64,000 nucleotides of DNA from Clostridium_I sp963725425 (GCA_963725425.1 CAVRYJ010000045.1:682001-746000); one strand, 5' to 3'. Counted from the stretch's first letter, positions 1 through 9,342 are shown. Made by a program: numbers and translations. Notes: generated from the sequence alone by a model not told the origin.

Positions 1-626
1 AGGTATTTTAAGGCACTATATGACAAATCAGTAGCCTTTTGGTAGTCCTTTAAAAGATAATATAATTCACCTAAACTAAGGATAGTTATTCCCTTTGACA
101 ATTCGAAATTTCGTTCTTTGTCAATATTGTAAGCGGAATTACAATAATTTATAGCTTCTTTATAGTCTTTTAAATACTTATAATTTTCTGCAATATTATT
201 CAAAGTAAGAACCATAGCTTCTTTTGAAGAAAATTTAGCATTATATTTTTTTCCAGAATCTATCTGGTTAGCTACAATTTCTGAGTTGTTATAGAAATTC
301 ATACTTCTTTCGTAATCCCCTAAATCACTAAAAATAATTCCAAGGCAGTTATAACTCTGCCATTGAAGGTCATATAAACCCTCTTTAATAAAAAAGTCAA
401 GGGAATCGAAAAGTATAACTATAGCATCTTCATACTTACCAAGGTTTCTATAGGCGTCAGCTATTCTATAGTTTGCAATAGCAATGCCTAGATTGTAAGC
501 AATTTCTTTACATAAGCCAATTACTTTTTCAGCAAGTTCTAAGGTCTTTTCTGGATTGCTAAGCCTAATTATATCTGTTTTTTCAAGAAGTTCATCTATA
601 AGTTTTCTTTTATTATCTCTTTTCAT
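1..626 (-). CDS. TPR-repeat protein, C-terminus outside window
   Basis: From ATG at 626 the minus frame is open to the window edge (about 208 residues). The start is set by AGGGGAT just upstream. The translation is a series of tetratricopeptide-like helix pairs, for example around YRNLGKYEDAI, FSDLGDYERSM and YKYLKDYKEAI. TPR arrays of this kind are protein-interaction scaffolds and in clostridia often sit N-terminal to a GGDEF, kinase or HTH output domain. The output domain, if any, lies outside the window. No signal peptide or membrane segment is seen, so a cytoplasmic location is inferred. Confidence 0.75.
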   Translation of the reverse strand, partial: MKRDNKRKLIDELLEKTDIIRLSNPEKTLELAEKVIGLCKEIAYNLGIAIANYRIADAYRNLGKYEDAIVILFDSLDFFIKEGLYDLQWQSYNCLGIIFSDLGDYERSMNFYNNSEIVANQIDSGKKYNAKFSSKEAMVLTLNNIAENYKYLKDYKEAINYCNSAYNIDKERNFELSKGITILSLGELYYLLKDYQKATDLSYSALKY

Positions 627-791
627 ATAATAATCCCCTTGTATATTAGTAAATTTGTGGAAAAAAATTCTTAGATTTACTATAACATAAAATTACTTAA
701 TGGGCTATGTTTTATAATTATAAAAATAAAAAAAACGGGAATGATTTATATATATGCAAATATAAGAGGATTTACTAAAATAGTTGCAGGG

Positions 792-3215
792 TTAGTGATT
801 AACATTTTTTTTGATGTAAGTCATAAATACACTAGGAGTTACTACTTTAACTTTAGGATTTTTATTTAACTCACTAACCACAGTATTTATATTGTTCATA
901 TTTTTGCTCCAAGCATGAACGTAAACAAAAGTATAGCTATTAGGGTTATGGATATCTGTGGAGCCTGTATTAGCTCGTTCATTTATTTTTTTTATTAAAT
1001 CATCTTCATTTTCGAGTCCTGACCACAACAAATCTCTACAGGATACGATTGGCTTATCATTAGACCATTTAATTTCACCATGATAGTTATCATGTCTATG
1101 GTAGTCTAGATAAAATAACCCTTCTATGTTAGGTTTGGAAGTGTACTTTTCCCACAACTTATTATTATTTAGTGAAGCATCATCAATAATTGCCACGTAA
1201 TTCTCATTGGCCTCTTTAATATAAGTATTGAGGTTATCAGTAAACATGTCTAATTTAGTACTGCAAAATTTACTTGGATACATGTAGCCATTACCAGAAG
1301 GTGAAACTACAAAACAATCATGTTTTGCATTCTTATAATATAGGTTAAAGACAGTAGGGGCTAGATAATACAAGGATGGGCTTATTGACCAACCCATTTT
1401 AAATTTACCTCTATAATTAGAACCATACCAATTAGAAGAACCATAGTTAGTTCCAAGATTCCACTGCTCATTATCTCCATCAGACATTAGGAATGTAACA
1501 TAATGTTTATCTTTTTCAATAGGTACTTCTATGTCACTTTTTTGACTAATTGAAGAGCAAGGAAAGGCACTTAATGCAGATAAATTATAGGACCAATCTG
1601 CTGGAACTACACTTATGCCATATTTTGATGCGCAGCTTACATTAATAAATTCATCGGGTCCCCAACCTAAGGCTATACCTCCATATTTCATGGAGGCAAA
1701 TATTTTATCCCTAAGATCAGTTTTAACTATACTGTCCTCATAGAAAATAAGGGATTTTGTCATTATGGCATAATCACGTAGTGGAGAAACTTTATCTGGT
1801 GAGAGCTCAATTACCGTTGAGTGATTTAATCCATGGTCCCATAAATTATTGTATGCCCAGTATTTATCAGTATTTCTACAATCTCCTTTTAACGTTAGAC
1901 CTTGTACTTTTGCCTTGAATTCAAGATTCGCATCTATTGCAATGCAGTTGTTTAGAGAGGCAAGAGAGCATGCGTTGTTTATTGATGGATCTTTAAGGCT
2001 TTTATTATTATAAACCACATAACCATTTACATTATTTTTGAATATGTTAAGTAGTTGCCATGGGTCAGATATAATATTGCAGGTAACTCCATAATTATCT
2101 TTTAAATCCTGAAGCCATATCTTATAATCAGGTTCAGAAGAATCTAAGGTATAGATTTGGGAAGAAGAACGATTACTGACTAAACCTTGAAGTGTAGCTA
2201 CCATGGTTTTTTCATCGGATGTCATTTTATCCTGAGAAATAACATATAAAATCTTTGGTCTTATTGAGTTTTTTATATATTGATAGTGGGCATTTAATGA
2301 AGCAACTGAGGTCTTTAAAGCTTTATTCCAATCAGAAAAGCTTTGACTATAGGAAACATTGCTTGATTTGCAGTAGCGGTAGAACTTATTTAAAAATGAA
2401 GTCCTTTCTTTATTATAAAAGGAATCTATTTCCTTTGAATTAAAATTTGCTAGGGAAAGTTGCCTTTTTATAATATCATCTTCAGAAACTTGCTTAGAAT
2501 TCTTAATCATATCGTACATTATCATAAAGGTTGTTGTTCTTCCAATTCCCTGTTTGCAGTGAAAATGTAACCAAGAATTTTTAGGATTAGTCTTTACAAA
2601 GTCAATAAAATAGTCAACCATATCGTCATCAGGAATTTTACCATCTGTAACTGGAATTCTAACATAAGATAATGATTTTGTTTTAGCAAGATTAGCTTCA
2701 TCTTGAACATTAACTGGAGTAACTATTTTATCAGGATGATTATAAAATGATATAGGGATATTTAACTTAATATCCTTTAGTCTATTTGTTTCATTTAGCA
2801 AAACTTCTTCCCTTGTTAAACCAAGATTAGCATTATTTTTATTATTAGCCCAGCTTACAGGTAAATCATTAATAAACCCGTGGGATTCTTGTCTTAAGTC
2901 AACTATGGTTATTGGAGTGGAAATTCCTATGGCATTAATGATTTCTGATATATTTTCAGGGGTAAACTGTTTACTTCCAGAAATGTTTAACTCCTTTAAT
3001 CCAGCCAGGTTTAAAGAATTGGCATTATCTAAAGTTAAGTTTGAGGAAGTTTTACGAAAGCGTGTGGACGAAAACTCTGCATTTGTGAAATCCACAATAA
3101 GATTTACATTATTAGGTGCCTCAGCTATATTAATAGCATATGTTTTTCCATAAGGTAATATAAGCGAAAAAATCATCAGTAAAATAACTAATTTAAATTT
3201 AAAACTCTTGTACAA
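792..3215 (-). CDS. Secreted cysteine-phytase-like / GxGYxYP fusion protein
   Basis: About 807 residues. A GTG at 3224 is in frame, but AGGTGA overlaps it and sits 5 nt before TTG 3215, so TTG is the likelier start. A signal peptide ends near KTYA. Residue numbers count from the GTG. VDLRQESHGF (about 108-117) and the C-x5-R loop HCKQGIGRT (222-230) are hallmarks of protein-tyrosine-phosphatase-like phytases, which remove phosphate from inositol hexakisphosphate. The second half has SDGDN (581-585) and SGNGYMYP (643-650), the motif that names the GxGYxYP domain family of putative glycan-active proteins. Both halves look complete and catalytic Cys, Arg and Asp are present. Known: each domain family. 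Inferred: an exported enzyme acting on phosphorylated polyols or glycans. It is transcribed away from the DUF441 gene and has no operon partner. Confidence 0.85.
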   Translation of the reverse strand: MYKSFKFKLVILLMIFSLILPYGKTYAINIAEAPNNVNLIVDFTNAEFSSTRFRKTSSNLTLDNANSLNLAGLKELNISGSKQFTPENISEIINAIGISTPITIVDLRQESHGFINDLPVSWANNKNNANLGLTREEVLLNETNRLKDIKLNIPISFYNHPDKIVTPVNVQDEANLAKTKSLSYVRIPVTDGKIPDDDMVDYFIDFVKTNPKNSWLHFHCKQGIGRTTTFMIMYDMIKNSKQVSEDDIIKRQLSLANFNSKEIDSFYNKERTSFLNKFYRYCKSSNVSYSQSFSDWNKALKTSVASLNAHYQYIKNSIRPKILYVISQDKMTSDEKTMVATLQGLVSNRSSSQIYTLDSSEPDYKIWLQDLKDNYGVTCNIISDPWQLLNIFKNNVNGYVVYNNKSLKDPSINNACSLASLNNCIAIDANLEFKAKVQGLTLKGDCRNTDKYWAYNNLWDHGLNHSTVIELSPDKVSPLRDYAIMTKSLIFYEDSIVKTDLRDKIFASMKYGGIALGWGPDEFINVSCASKYGISVVPADWSYNLSALSAFPCSSISQKSDIEVPIEKDKHYVTFLMSDGDNEQWNLGTNYGSSNWYGSNYRGKFKMGWSISPSLYYLAPTVFNLYYKNAKHDCFVVSPSGNGYMYPSKFCSTKLDMFTDNLNTYIKEANENYVAIIDDASLNNNKLWEKYTSKPNIEGLFYLDYHRHDNYHGEIKWSNDKPIVSCRDLLWSGLENEDDLIKKINERANTGSTDIHNPNSYTFVYVHAWSKNMNNINTVVSELNKNPKVKVVTPSVFMTYIKKNVNH

Positions 3216-3258
3216 GTGAATCACCTCATCTCAGTTGTTATGCATCTTCAAAACAAAA

Positions 3259-3312
3259 CTAGTCAGTATGCCAGTAAAATTTATTTCGATGACTAGCATA
3301 CGCTCTGCAATA
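3259..3312. repeat. Degenerate palindromic fragment resembling the insert of the large AGGCAT element
   Basis: The stretch with GTCAGTATGCCAG and CGATGACTAGCATAC has partly complementary ends and resembles the junction in the 355 bp repeat at 9551, which reads GTCAGTATTCTGG then CGATGACTACCATC. It lies between the divergent phytase-fusion and DUF441 genes and could be a mobile-repeat remnant or a hairpin in the upstream region. The match is short and judged by eye. Confidence 0.35.
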
Positions 3313-3421
3313 CATATAATATGAGGCAATAAACGAGATTTTATACAATTTTTTGATGAAGATTTTTTGATGATTTTAAATATTAATATTAATGTAAATT
3401 TGTTTATGGAGATGATATTAT

Positions 3422-3880
3422 ATGGAAGCTAATATAATGCTTATTATATTATTAGCCATTTCAGTATTGGGCAAAGCAGACTCTGTATCTATTGCTGTAG
3501 CAGTTTTACTTATTATAAAACTTCTACATGTTGATAACTATATTTTCCCTATTTTAAGCAATAACGGTACGTTTTGGGCACTGGTACTTCTTATAGCTGC
3601 AATACTTATACCTATAGCTAGCGGAAGTATAAATTCAATTAAAATAAAAAACAATTTAACCTCATGGATTGGCATAATTGCACTTGTTCTTTCATTCTTA
3701 ACAACATATTTAAGTGGAGTTGGTTTAAGATATTTAACCGCAGATGGACATGGTGATGTTATGCCAGCTCTTATATTAGGTTCAGTAGTAGCTGCGGCAC
3801 TCCTAAAGGGCGTGCCTGTGGGCCCATTCATAACCTCTGGAATACTAGCATTAGTAGTTAAAGTATTCCATAAATCATAA
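3422..3880 (+). CDS. DUF441 (UPF0756) family membrane protein
   Basis: 152 residues made of four or five hydrophobic segments separated by short polar loops. Recognisable family features are the N-terminal ILLAISVLGKADSV stretch, the glycine-rich LSGVGLRYLTADG loop and the C-terminal LLKGVPVGPFITSG motif. Length and layout match the UPF0756/DUF441 (YeaL/YtwI) family, an inner-membrane family of unknown function. ATG 3422 follows GGAGATGATAT. It converges with the lysozyme-like gene, leaving only 10 nt between stop codons and no clear terminator. Confidence 0.85.
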   Translation: MEANIMLIILLAISVLGKADSVSIAVAVLLIIKLLHVDNYIFPILSNNGTFWALVLLIAAILIPIASGSINSIKIKNNLTSWIGIIALVLSFLTTYLSGVGLRYLTADGHGDVMPALILGSVVAAALLKGVPVGPFITSGILALVVKVFHKS

Positions 3881-3890
3881 CTATATAAGC

Positions 3891-4987
3891 TCATTTCCCA
3901 TGAGAATCATTTTTCTCTAAATCATCATATATTTTTTTTACACCCTTTGACCAATTGGGATCTTCTGCATATTGTCTATTTATCCAATGGAAAGGTTCCT
4001 CATTTGCAGGTCTATCTTTGGAAAGGTTGATTACAGTTAAGCTTGCAATCTCACTGGCATCTTTAATATTTGTGTTATAATCTTGCCAACTGTGATATAC
4101 ATTGTATGGATTGTTTGCAATTTTTTTTGAATTAGAATCCTGTTTTGATACGAAATTTTCTTCCTGCCCAGTAATTGCAAATAAAATAAGAGGATTTAAG
4201 TCATATTGTTTTGAAACTGCAATTATTGTAGAAAAATATGGCTCCTCAGCTAAAAGAGAATTATGTGAATTTAAAAAAATAATTAGTTTTGACTTGTCTA
4301 TCTCTTTATATTTGAAATATACTAGAATATTAGTTTTAGGTGTTTTATTCTTAATAGCAGCAGCTCTTGAGGCTCTGTTAGAAATTTGATTATGTTTTTC
4401 TAGTATAGTACTATGAATTGTTAAACAAGTAGTAAAAGCAAATACAATTAAAATAATAGACAAAAAACCAAGTAATAAAAGGCTTAACTTATTTTTTGAT
4501 TTTGGTGATATAGAAGTAATAGCAATTTCATTATTAACAGCATAGTTTGTTTTAATAATGAAGTCTAAATTTGTATTAACTTTCACAATTGTACTAACTG
4601 ATGAGTTTTTTGAACAATAAATTTCTAAATCAGTTTTTGAAATTTTATTTTCGATATGCAAATTAATCCAGTTAAGTAGGGTATGTTTTAAATCATCAGA
4701 ACTATCCCCAATGGATATGCACAAATTTAATATATCACTAAAGAGAACGGGATCTCCGTTCTTTAATATAGTATTTTTAAGTATGACATTTTTGACTAAA
4801 TTGATGTAATGTTTGTCTAGACCACTTGTACTTTTATCTATAACTTGATAAATTGCTCGAGATAAAACATCGGATTGCTGCTTTTTGTATACTTTGCGTA
4901 TTTCTTAGCTATATATTGTTTTAATAAAATAATATCATCTTTGGACAAAACTTTCTTACTGGACAATTCTTCAATAAAGGTTTCCAT
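3891..4987 (-). pseudogene. Membrane-anchored lysozyme/glucosaminidase-like protein, frameshifted
   Basis: The longest open frame (3891-4724) is only the 3' part. A good start exists at ATG 4987 (AGGAG seven bases upstream), giving METFIEELSSKK and so on until a stop after 49 codons. Shifting one frame at the T5 run 4882-4886 continues through QQSDVLSRAIYQVIDK straight into the downstream frame, so one base is missing. The protein has a cytoplasmic N-terminal region, one transmembrane segment near LLLLGFLSIILIVFAF, and an extracellular C-terminal part with FAITGQEENF, NNPYNVYHSWQDY and a repeated-aromatic tail as in glucosaminidase/lysozyme-like domains. Peptidoglycan hydrolysis is inferred, not proven. 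It is either a sequencing-type indel or an inactivated gene. Confidence 0.7.
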
Positions 4988-5220
4988 ATAAAACTCCTAT
5001 GTACTACTTATTCTTCATTTGTTTACGAAAACCTTTATTGTAAATAAAATATTCAAAACTATTATATATAATTTTACTATGTTGACAAAATAGTTAAATA
5101 ATGATAAAATAATAATTTGTAAATATGTTTAATCATAAATATTAAATATATTGCAAATGTACTTTATACGGCTAGATATTTAATTAATAATAGTTAGTGA
5201 ATATTTGTTATCAATAAAGA
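4988..5220. other. AT-rich intergenic region, no gene seen
   Basis: Very AT-rich DNA between the divergent lysozyme-like gene and the infC operon. I see no open frame with a ribosome binding site, no RNA gene and no strong hairpin here. It presumably holds the promoter of the minus-strand gene. Confidence 0.6.
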
Positions 5221-5249
5221 TACATTAATTTTTATATTTGTGTTATACT
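5221..5249 (+). promoter_or_regulatory. Probable extended -10 promoter of the infC operon
   Basis: TGTTATACT at 5241-5249 fits an extended -10 (TG-n-TATACT). The hexamer 17 nt upstream (TACATT) is a poor -35. The promoter would give a leader of roughly 120 nt before the first gene. Confidence 0.45.
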
Positions 5250-5307
5250 AATATATGGATAGGTAAAGTGTTTTTTATAATTAACTTTATTTGTGAAATT
5301 AATTCAT

Positions 5308-5332
5308 TCCACCTAAGGAAGGTGGACTTTTT
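5308..5332 (+). terminator. Leader hairpin with T-tract upstream of the infC operon
   Basis: TCCACC (5308-5313) pairs with GGTGGA (5321-5326) and is followed by CTTTTT. It lies inside the leader between the likely promoter and the first gene, so it can act as an attenuator rather than an end-of-operon terminator. I see no aptamer that would control it. Confidence 0.55.
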
Positions 5333-5374
5333 AAATATGTATGAAAAATAAGCCCGCAAGCCGGAAAGAAAAGA

Positions 5375-5890
5375 GTGATTGTATTGGTAATGAAAAACAG
5401 AAGGAAGAGTTCCATATCAATAAAAATGTTCATATCAGAATTAGGAGAAGATTTCTCAGATCATATTAAAGAAGCATTAATGCATTTAGATGCACGAACA
5501 TTTTTAACTAGAAAAGAATTTGAAAATAGGCTTGATATTAAGCATGTTGAACATCAGAAGTATGATAGTAATGGTGTTTCAAATGAAAATGATTCTTCAA
5601 AATCAAAAAAAGAATACGTATATGGAGAATTTGAAGTAGTAGAGGGAGTATTATATTTATCAGAAAAATGTTTAGAAAATAAAGATTTCGTTCAGGCTCC
5701 TGGCGTAAGTGACATATATGAATCTTTGGAGAATGATAATGTGATTGTTGATAATGGGAAACATTTAAAAAAATTGGATGATAAAAATATAGACCATGTG
5801 GTAGATAGCATATTAGCCATATGCCCTGAAGTTTCACAAAAATATATTGATATTGTTAAAGGAATGGTTGACCGTTCCAACAACAGATAA
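5375..5890 (+). CDS. Unrecognised 171-residue protein in the infC operon
   Basis: No family recognised. GTG 5375 is preceded by GGAAAG with 6 nt spacing; ATG 5390 is an alternative giving MKNRRKSSISI. The protein is soluble, basic at the N-terminus and mostly acidic after that, with a low-complexity Ser/Asn/Asp/Lys stretch around residues 67-79 and two likely alpha-helical segments at the ends (SELGEDFSDHIKEAL; VSQKYIDIVKGMV). It ends 39 nt before the infC AUU codon and shares its leader, so co-transcription is likely. No membrane segment, cysteine pattern or nucleotide-binding motif is visible. Confidence 0.7.
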   Translation: MIVLVMKNRRKSSISIKMFISELGEDFSDHIKEALMHLDARTFLTRKEFENRLDIKHVEHQKYDSNGVSNENDSSKSKKEYVYGEFEVVEGVLYLSEKCLENKDFVQAPGVSDIYESLENDNVIVDNGKHLKKLDDKNIDHVVDSILAICPEVSQKYIDIVKGMVDRSNNR

Positions 5891-5929
5891 TATAATTATA
5901 TTGAAAAATTAAATTTGGAGGTGTGGAAT

Positions 5930-6433
5930 ATTAATAAAAACGTAAATATTAACGAAGGAATAAGGGAGAGGGAGATCAGACTTCTCGATGGAAAAGACAG
6001 TACAATAATTAGCACTAAAGAGGCTTTGGCATTAGCAGATGAGAAAAATATGGACTTGGTGATGGTTTCACCCACAGCGACTCCACCTGTATGCAGAATA
6101 ATGGACTATAATAAGTTTTTGTATGAACAGTCCAAAAAGCAAAAAGAAGCTAAGAAAAACCAAAAGACTCTTGAAATAAAAGAAGTTCGCCTCAGTGCTA
6201 CCATAGAAGACCATGATATAGAGATTAAAGCTAAAAATGCTAAGAAATTTCTTGCAAATGGGGATAAAGTTAAGGTAGCCATTAGGTTTAGGGGAAGACA
6301 AAACAATTATAGAAATTTAGGGAATAAGGTATTTGATCAATTTTTAAACAAAATGGAGGATTTAGCAGTTGTTGAAAAATCCGCCCAATTAGAAGGTAGA
6401 AATATGTTCATGGTTTTAGGACCTAAGAAATAA
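5930..6433 (+). CDS. infC: Translation initiation factor IF-3, AUU start
   Basis: IF-3 binds the 30S subunit, checks start-codon/initiator-tRNA pairing and blocks premature 50S joining. The chain has NEGIREREIRLLDG at the N-terminus, the lysine-rich helical linker (KKQKEAKKNQKT), then the C-domain with EVRLSATIEDHDIE, KVKVAIRFRGR and EGRNMFMVLGPKK. Starting at ATT 5930 gives 167 residues beginning (M)INKNVNINEG. GGAGGTG (5917-5923) is placed 6 nt before this ATT, whereas an upstream TTG at 5915 has no usable RBS. AUU starts are classical for infC and underlie IF-3 autoregulation. Unusually, rpmI and rplT do not follow; a terminator does. It may therefore be a second, separately controlled IF-3 copy. 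Confidence 0.92.
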   Translation: MNKNVNINEGIREREIRLLDGKDSTIISTKEALALADEKNMDLVMVSPTATPPVCRIMDYNKFLYEQSKKQKEAKKNQKTLEIKEVRLSATIEDHDIEIKAKNAKKFLANGDKVKVAIRFRGRQNNYRNLGNKVFDQFLNKMEDLAVVEKSAQLEGRNMFMVLGPKK

Positions 6434-6471
6434 TTTTGTCTAGTTTTAATTGAATAAAGATGCCTTATATA

Positions 6472-6505
6472 AAAAACATCGGATTTTCGTAATCTGGTGT
6501 TTTTT
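6472..6505 (+). terminator. Rho-independent terminator after infC
   Basis: ACATCGGATT (6476-6485) pairs with AATCTGGTGT (6491-6500), with two G-U pairs and a five-base loop, followed by a run of T and preceded by a run of A. It closes the infC transcription unit and so separates it from the next gene. Confidence 0.85.
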
Positions 6506-6644
6506 CATATCTAATATGAGCTAGCAAGATTTAAATTAATAATTATATACACAATACTAAAATAATTTCTAATTATGTGTTAATATTATAATGTTATCTA
6601 AGAATATGTAAAAATATAGATATATTTTAAGGGGGTGTTGCACT

Positions 6645-8537
6645 GTGGAAGCAGAAGAACACTATAAAGAAGCCAGCAAAAGAGGAAGAAAAGAATATGC
6701 AGCCAAAGGTCCACTATTATGCCTTGAAGAAATATTAAAAGATGAAGAAATAGTTGCCAATGTTGAGTTAGGTATCTTTGAAATACCTTTAAAGAAAATA
6801 ATTGGAACATATTCTCATTTAAGAAGCGTTAGCTTTTCTAGAAATTTCATGCCCATACTTGAAGGTAAATCGGAATTTATGGGAAAATGGACTGCCTTGT
6901 GCAATCATCATTTAGAGGAAGGGATTAATCAGCCAATTAAAGTGTACGAATATTTAAATTATTTTTATGTAATTGAAGGTAATAAGAGAGTAAGTGTACT
7001 AGAGTATTTTGGAGCTTTTTCTGTTACTGCAGAAGTGATCAGAATGGTGCCAAAGAAAAAAGACGATAACCTAATAAACTATATATATTATGAATTCTTG
7101 GAATTCTATCATAAAACCAAGATAAATTCAATATGGTTTACAAAAAGGCATAGCTTTCATAAACTAATGAGTTTAATGGAAAAATATGATCCGGATCTTA
7201 AAATGGGAGATAATAAGTATAAGCATTTTAAAAATTACTCCTATGATACATTTAGAGAAGTATATCTTAAAATGGGAGGACAGAAGCTACCAATTACAAC
7301 AGGTGATGCATTTCTTGAATATGTTTCTTTGTATGGAATAAACGAACACATTAATTTGGATGAACTTGAAAATAGATTAAACCAACTGATGAAAGAATTA
7401 GTTCATTTTAAAGAAAAAGATATAGAACTTCAAACTGACCATGAAAAACAGTCAGTTGGAATGCTTACAACTATATCAAATTTAATAGCAACGCCTAAAA
7501 AGTTAAAGGTAGCTTTTGTTTATGCAAGAAGTATTGAAACTTCAGGGTGGACTTATGGACATGAGTTAGGTAGAAAATACGTTGAGGAAAAGCTAAGTAG
7601 TCAGATTACTACAAAATACATTGAGCATGTACCTGAAAATGAATCTGATTATCAATATATAAAAGCACTGGCAGAGGAAGGAAACAATGTGATTTTTACT
7701 ACTAGTCCCATATTTAGAAATGCTACACTAAAATGCGCATTAGAGTACCCTGAAGTTAAGTTCTTTAATTGTTCTGATGACAGACCATATGAGCATATGA
7801 GTTGCTATTTTGGGAGAGTTTATGAACCAAGATTTCTAACTGGTATTATTGCAGGATCTATGACAAAAACAAATATAATAGGGTATTCAGCAACGAGTCC
7901 TAGTTCAGAAGTAATTTCGGCTATTAATTCCTTTGCACTAGGGGCAAAAATCGTAAATCCATACTGCGAGGTGAAAGTTGCTTGGACTAATGAATGGAAC
8001 AGCCACGAAAAATTCACAAATGTAGAGAATCTGCTTCGCAGCAGGAAATGTGATATTATATCAAATAGAAATCTTAAAGTAGCAAGAGAGGAAACTGAAA
8101 AATATGGAGTTTATTCAATGCTTTGCGGTTTTGAAAATGGTAAAATTGAGCCAAACAAATATCTTGCGGCCCCAATTTGGAATTGGGGCATGTATTATGA
8201 AAAAATTCTAAATAATATTTTAAATAATACCTTTAAAATAATTGTAGATATGTTTAATTCAAGCTCAAAACTTATAAATTTTTGGTATGGTATGTCAGAG
8301 GAAGTGGTTGACATATACTATTCTAAAAAGTATGTTCCAATACCTGTACAGAAGCTAGTGGAAGCTATGAAAAAAATGATTTTATTAAAGGAATTCAGTC
8401 CTTTCACTGGTCCTATTTATGACAATAAAGGCAATCTAATGCTTGATGAAGATGAACAATCTACTCCAGAACAAATATTTAATATGGATTGGTTTGTAGA
8501 CAACGTTGAAGCAGAAGAATACAACAAAATAAAGTAA
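6645..8537 (+). CDS. ParB-like / BMP (PnrA-type) ligand-binding fusion protein
   Basis: 630 residues from GTG 6645, with GGGGGTG seven bases upstream. There is no signal peptide or lipobox, so the product should stay in the cytoplasm. The N-terminal 130 residues include VIEGNKRVSVLEYFG (about 109-123), the E-G-N-[KR]-R core of ParB/sulfiredoxin-fold domains. Residues from about 285 (KLKVAFVYARSIETSGWTYGHE) to about 520 resemble Bmp/PnrA/Med purine-nucleoside-binding proteins, which are normally secreted lipoproteins of ABC importers. No transporter genes lie nearby. A cytosolic nucleoside or nucleotide sensor is the inference. It stands alone between two terminator-like hairpins. Confidence 0.8.
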   Translation: MEAEEHYKEASKRGRKEYAAKGPLLCLEEILKDEEIVANVELGIFEIPLKKIIGTYSHLRSVSFSRNFMPILEGKSEFMGKWTALCNHHLEEGINQPIKVYEYLNYFYVIEGNKRVSVLEYFGAFSVTAEVIRMVPKKKDDNLINYIYYEFLEFYHKTKINSIWFTKRHSFHKLMSLMEKYDPDLKMGDNKYKHFKNYSYDTFREVYLKMGGQKLPITTGDAFLEYVSLYGINEHINLDELENRLNQLMKELVHFKEKDIELQTDHEKQSVGMLTTISNLIATPKKLKVAFVYARSIETSGWTYGHELGRKYVEEKLSSQITTKYIEHVPENESDYQYIKALAEEGNNVIFTTSPIFRNATLKCALEYPEVKFFNCSDDRPYEHMSCYFGRVYEPRFLTGIIAGSMTKTNIIGYSATSPSSEVISAINSFALGAKIVNPYCEVKVAWTNEWNSHEKFTNVENLLRSRKCDIISNRNLKVAREETEKYGVYSMLCGFENGKIEPNKYLAAPIWNWGMYYEKILNNILNNTFKIIVDMFNSSSKLINFWYGMSEEVVDIYYSKKYVPIPVQKLVEAMKKMILLKEFSPFTGPIYDNKGNLMLDEDEQSTPEQIFNMDWFVDNVEAEEYNKIK

Positions 8538-8597
8538 GAGTTGTATTCTTGGCAAGCCGACCTTTCAAAGTAAGTAGAAATTGCTAAGATGTTTTTA

Positions 8598-8752
8598 GTG
8601 ACAAGTGACAAGTTAAGGTAGACTTTCTGCTAGCGCGGAAAAATCAAAGAAATAGGAATGCGATTAGATTTGGTTACATAAACCTAATTACACTCCTAAG
8701 TTTTTTTACAATTAAGAAAGGTTTTAACTTGTCACTTTTAATTTGTTACTGC
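8598..8752. repeat. Palindromic heptad-arm element with internal terminator-like hairpin
   Basis: The left arm has tandem GTGACAA heptads followed by GTTAAGG; the right arm is the complement (AACTTGTCACTTTT then ATTTGTTACTGC). Between them TAGGAATGCGATTAG and CTAATTACACTCCTA form an imperfect stem followed by a T7 run at about 8701. It fills the gap between the convergent BMP-fusion and metallophosphoesterase genes and probably terminates the first. It is one of several related elements in this window. Confidence 0.7.
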
Positions 8753-8755
8753 TTT

Positions 8756-9342
8756 TCAGTATTCTAAAATATAATGATCGTAAGCGTTGATAATTGTTGT
8801 GTTCATATAGTTCGTAAGCCTTGGCTTTCTACCATAGGTCATATGTACATGTCCATGAAAAAAATATTTTGGTGAATATTTAATCATAAGTTTATTAAAG
8901 CATAAAAACCCCTCGTGACATAAATCTTTATCATCATTAATTCCGCTTGCAGGAGCATGTGTAACCAAGATATCAAAGCCCTTATTAAAAAAGAGTTTGA
9001 ATTTAAGCTTGGAAATCCTTTTTGCATTTGTTTTTCTGTGTATAAAAATGGACCATCTTTGTATTTCATGCTTCCACCAAGACCCAAAATCCTTATGCCC
9101 TTATATGTAATGAGTTTATCTTCAATACATTCACAACCATCAGGAGTTTTTTCAATATACCCATTGTCGTGATTTCCATGAATATAAAACACAGGAGCAT
9201 GCATCATGGTAGCTAAATAACTTAGATATTCTGATTTTAGATCTCCACAGGAAATAATAAGATCAATATCATCAAATTTCTCCTCTTGAAAAAAATCCCA
9301 TATATATTTTGATTCCTCATCGGAAACTAATAGTATTTTCAT
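8756..9342 (-). pseudogene. Metallophosphoesterase, frameshifted
   Basis: Calcineurin-like phosphoesterase, about 195 residues if restored. ATG 9342 gives MKILLVSDEESKYIWDFF. Then come IISCGDL and YIHGNHDNGY (metal-binding G-D and G-N-H-D motifs), GIRILGLGGS and TEKQMQ. The frame then breaks at the T5 run 9019-9023: one added base continues with RISKLKFKLFFNKGFDI, ILVTHAPASG, FFHGHVH and the C-terminal ILEY, the two remaining metal-ligand blocks. Both overlapping open frames therefore belong to one gene. The usual first D-x-H metal motif is D-E-E here, as I recall for this clostridial subgroup. The stop codon abuts the palindromic element on its 3' side. Confidence 0.85.

Noticed and set aside
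5538..5837. Minus-strand open frames opposite the infC operon gene
   Set aside because: They lack RBS and show composition typical of antisense shadows.
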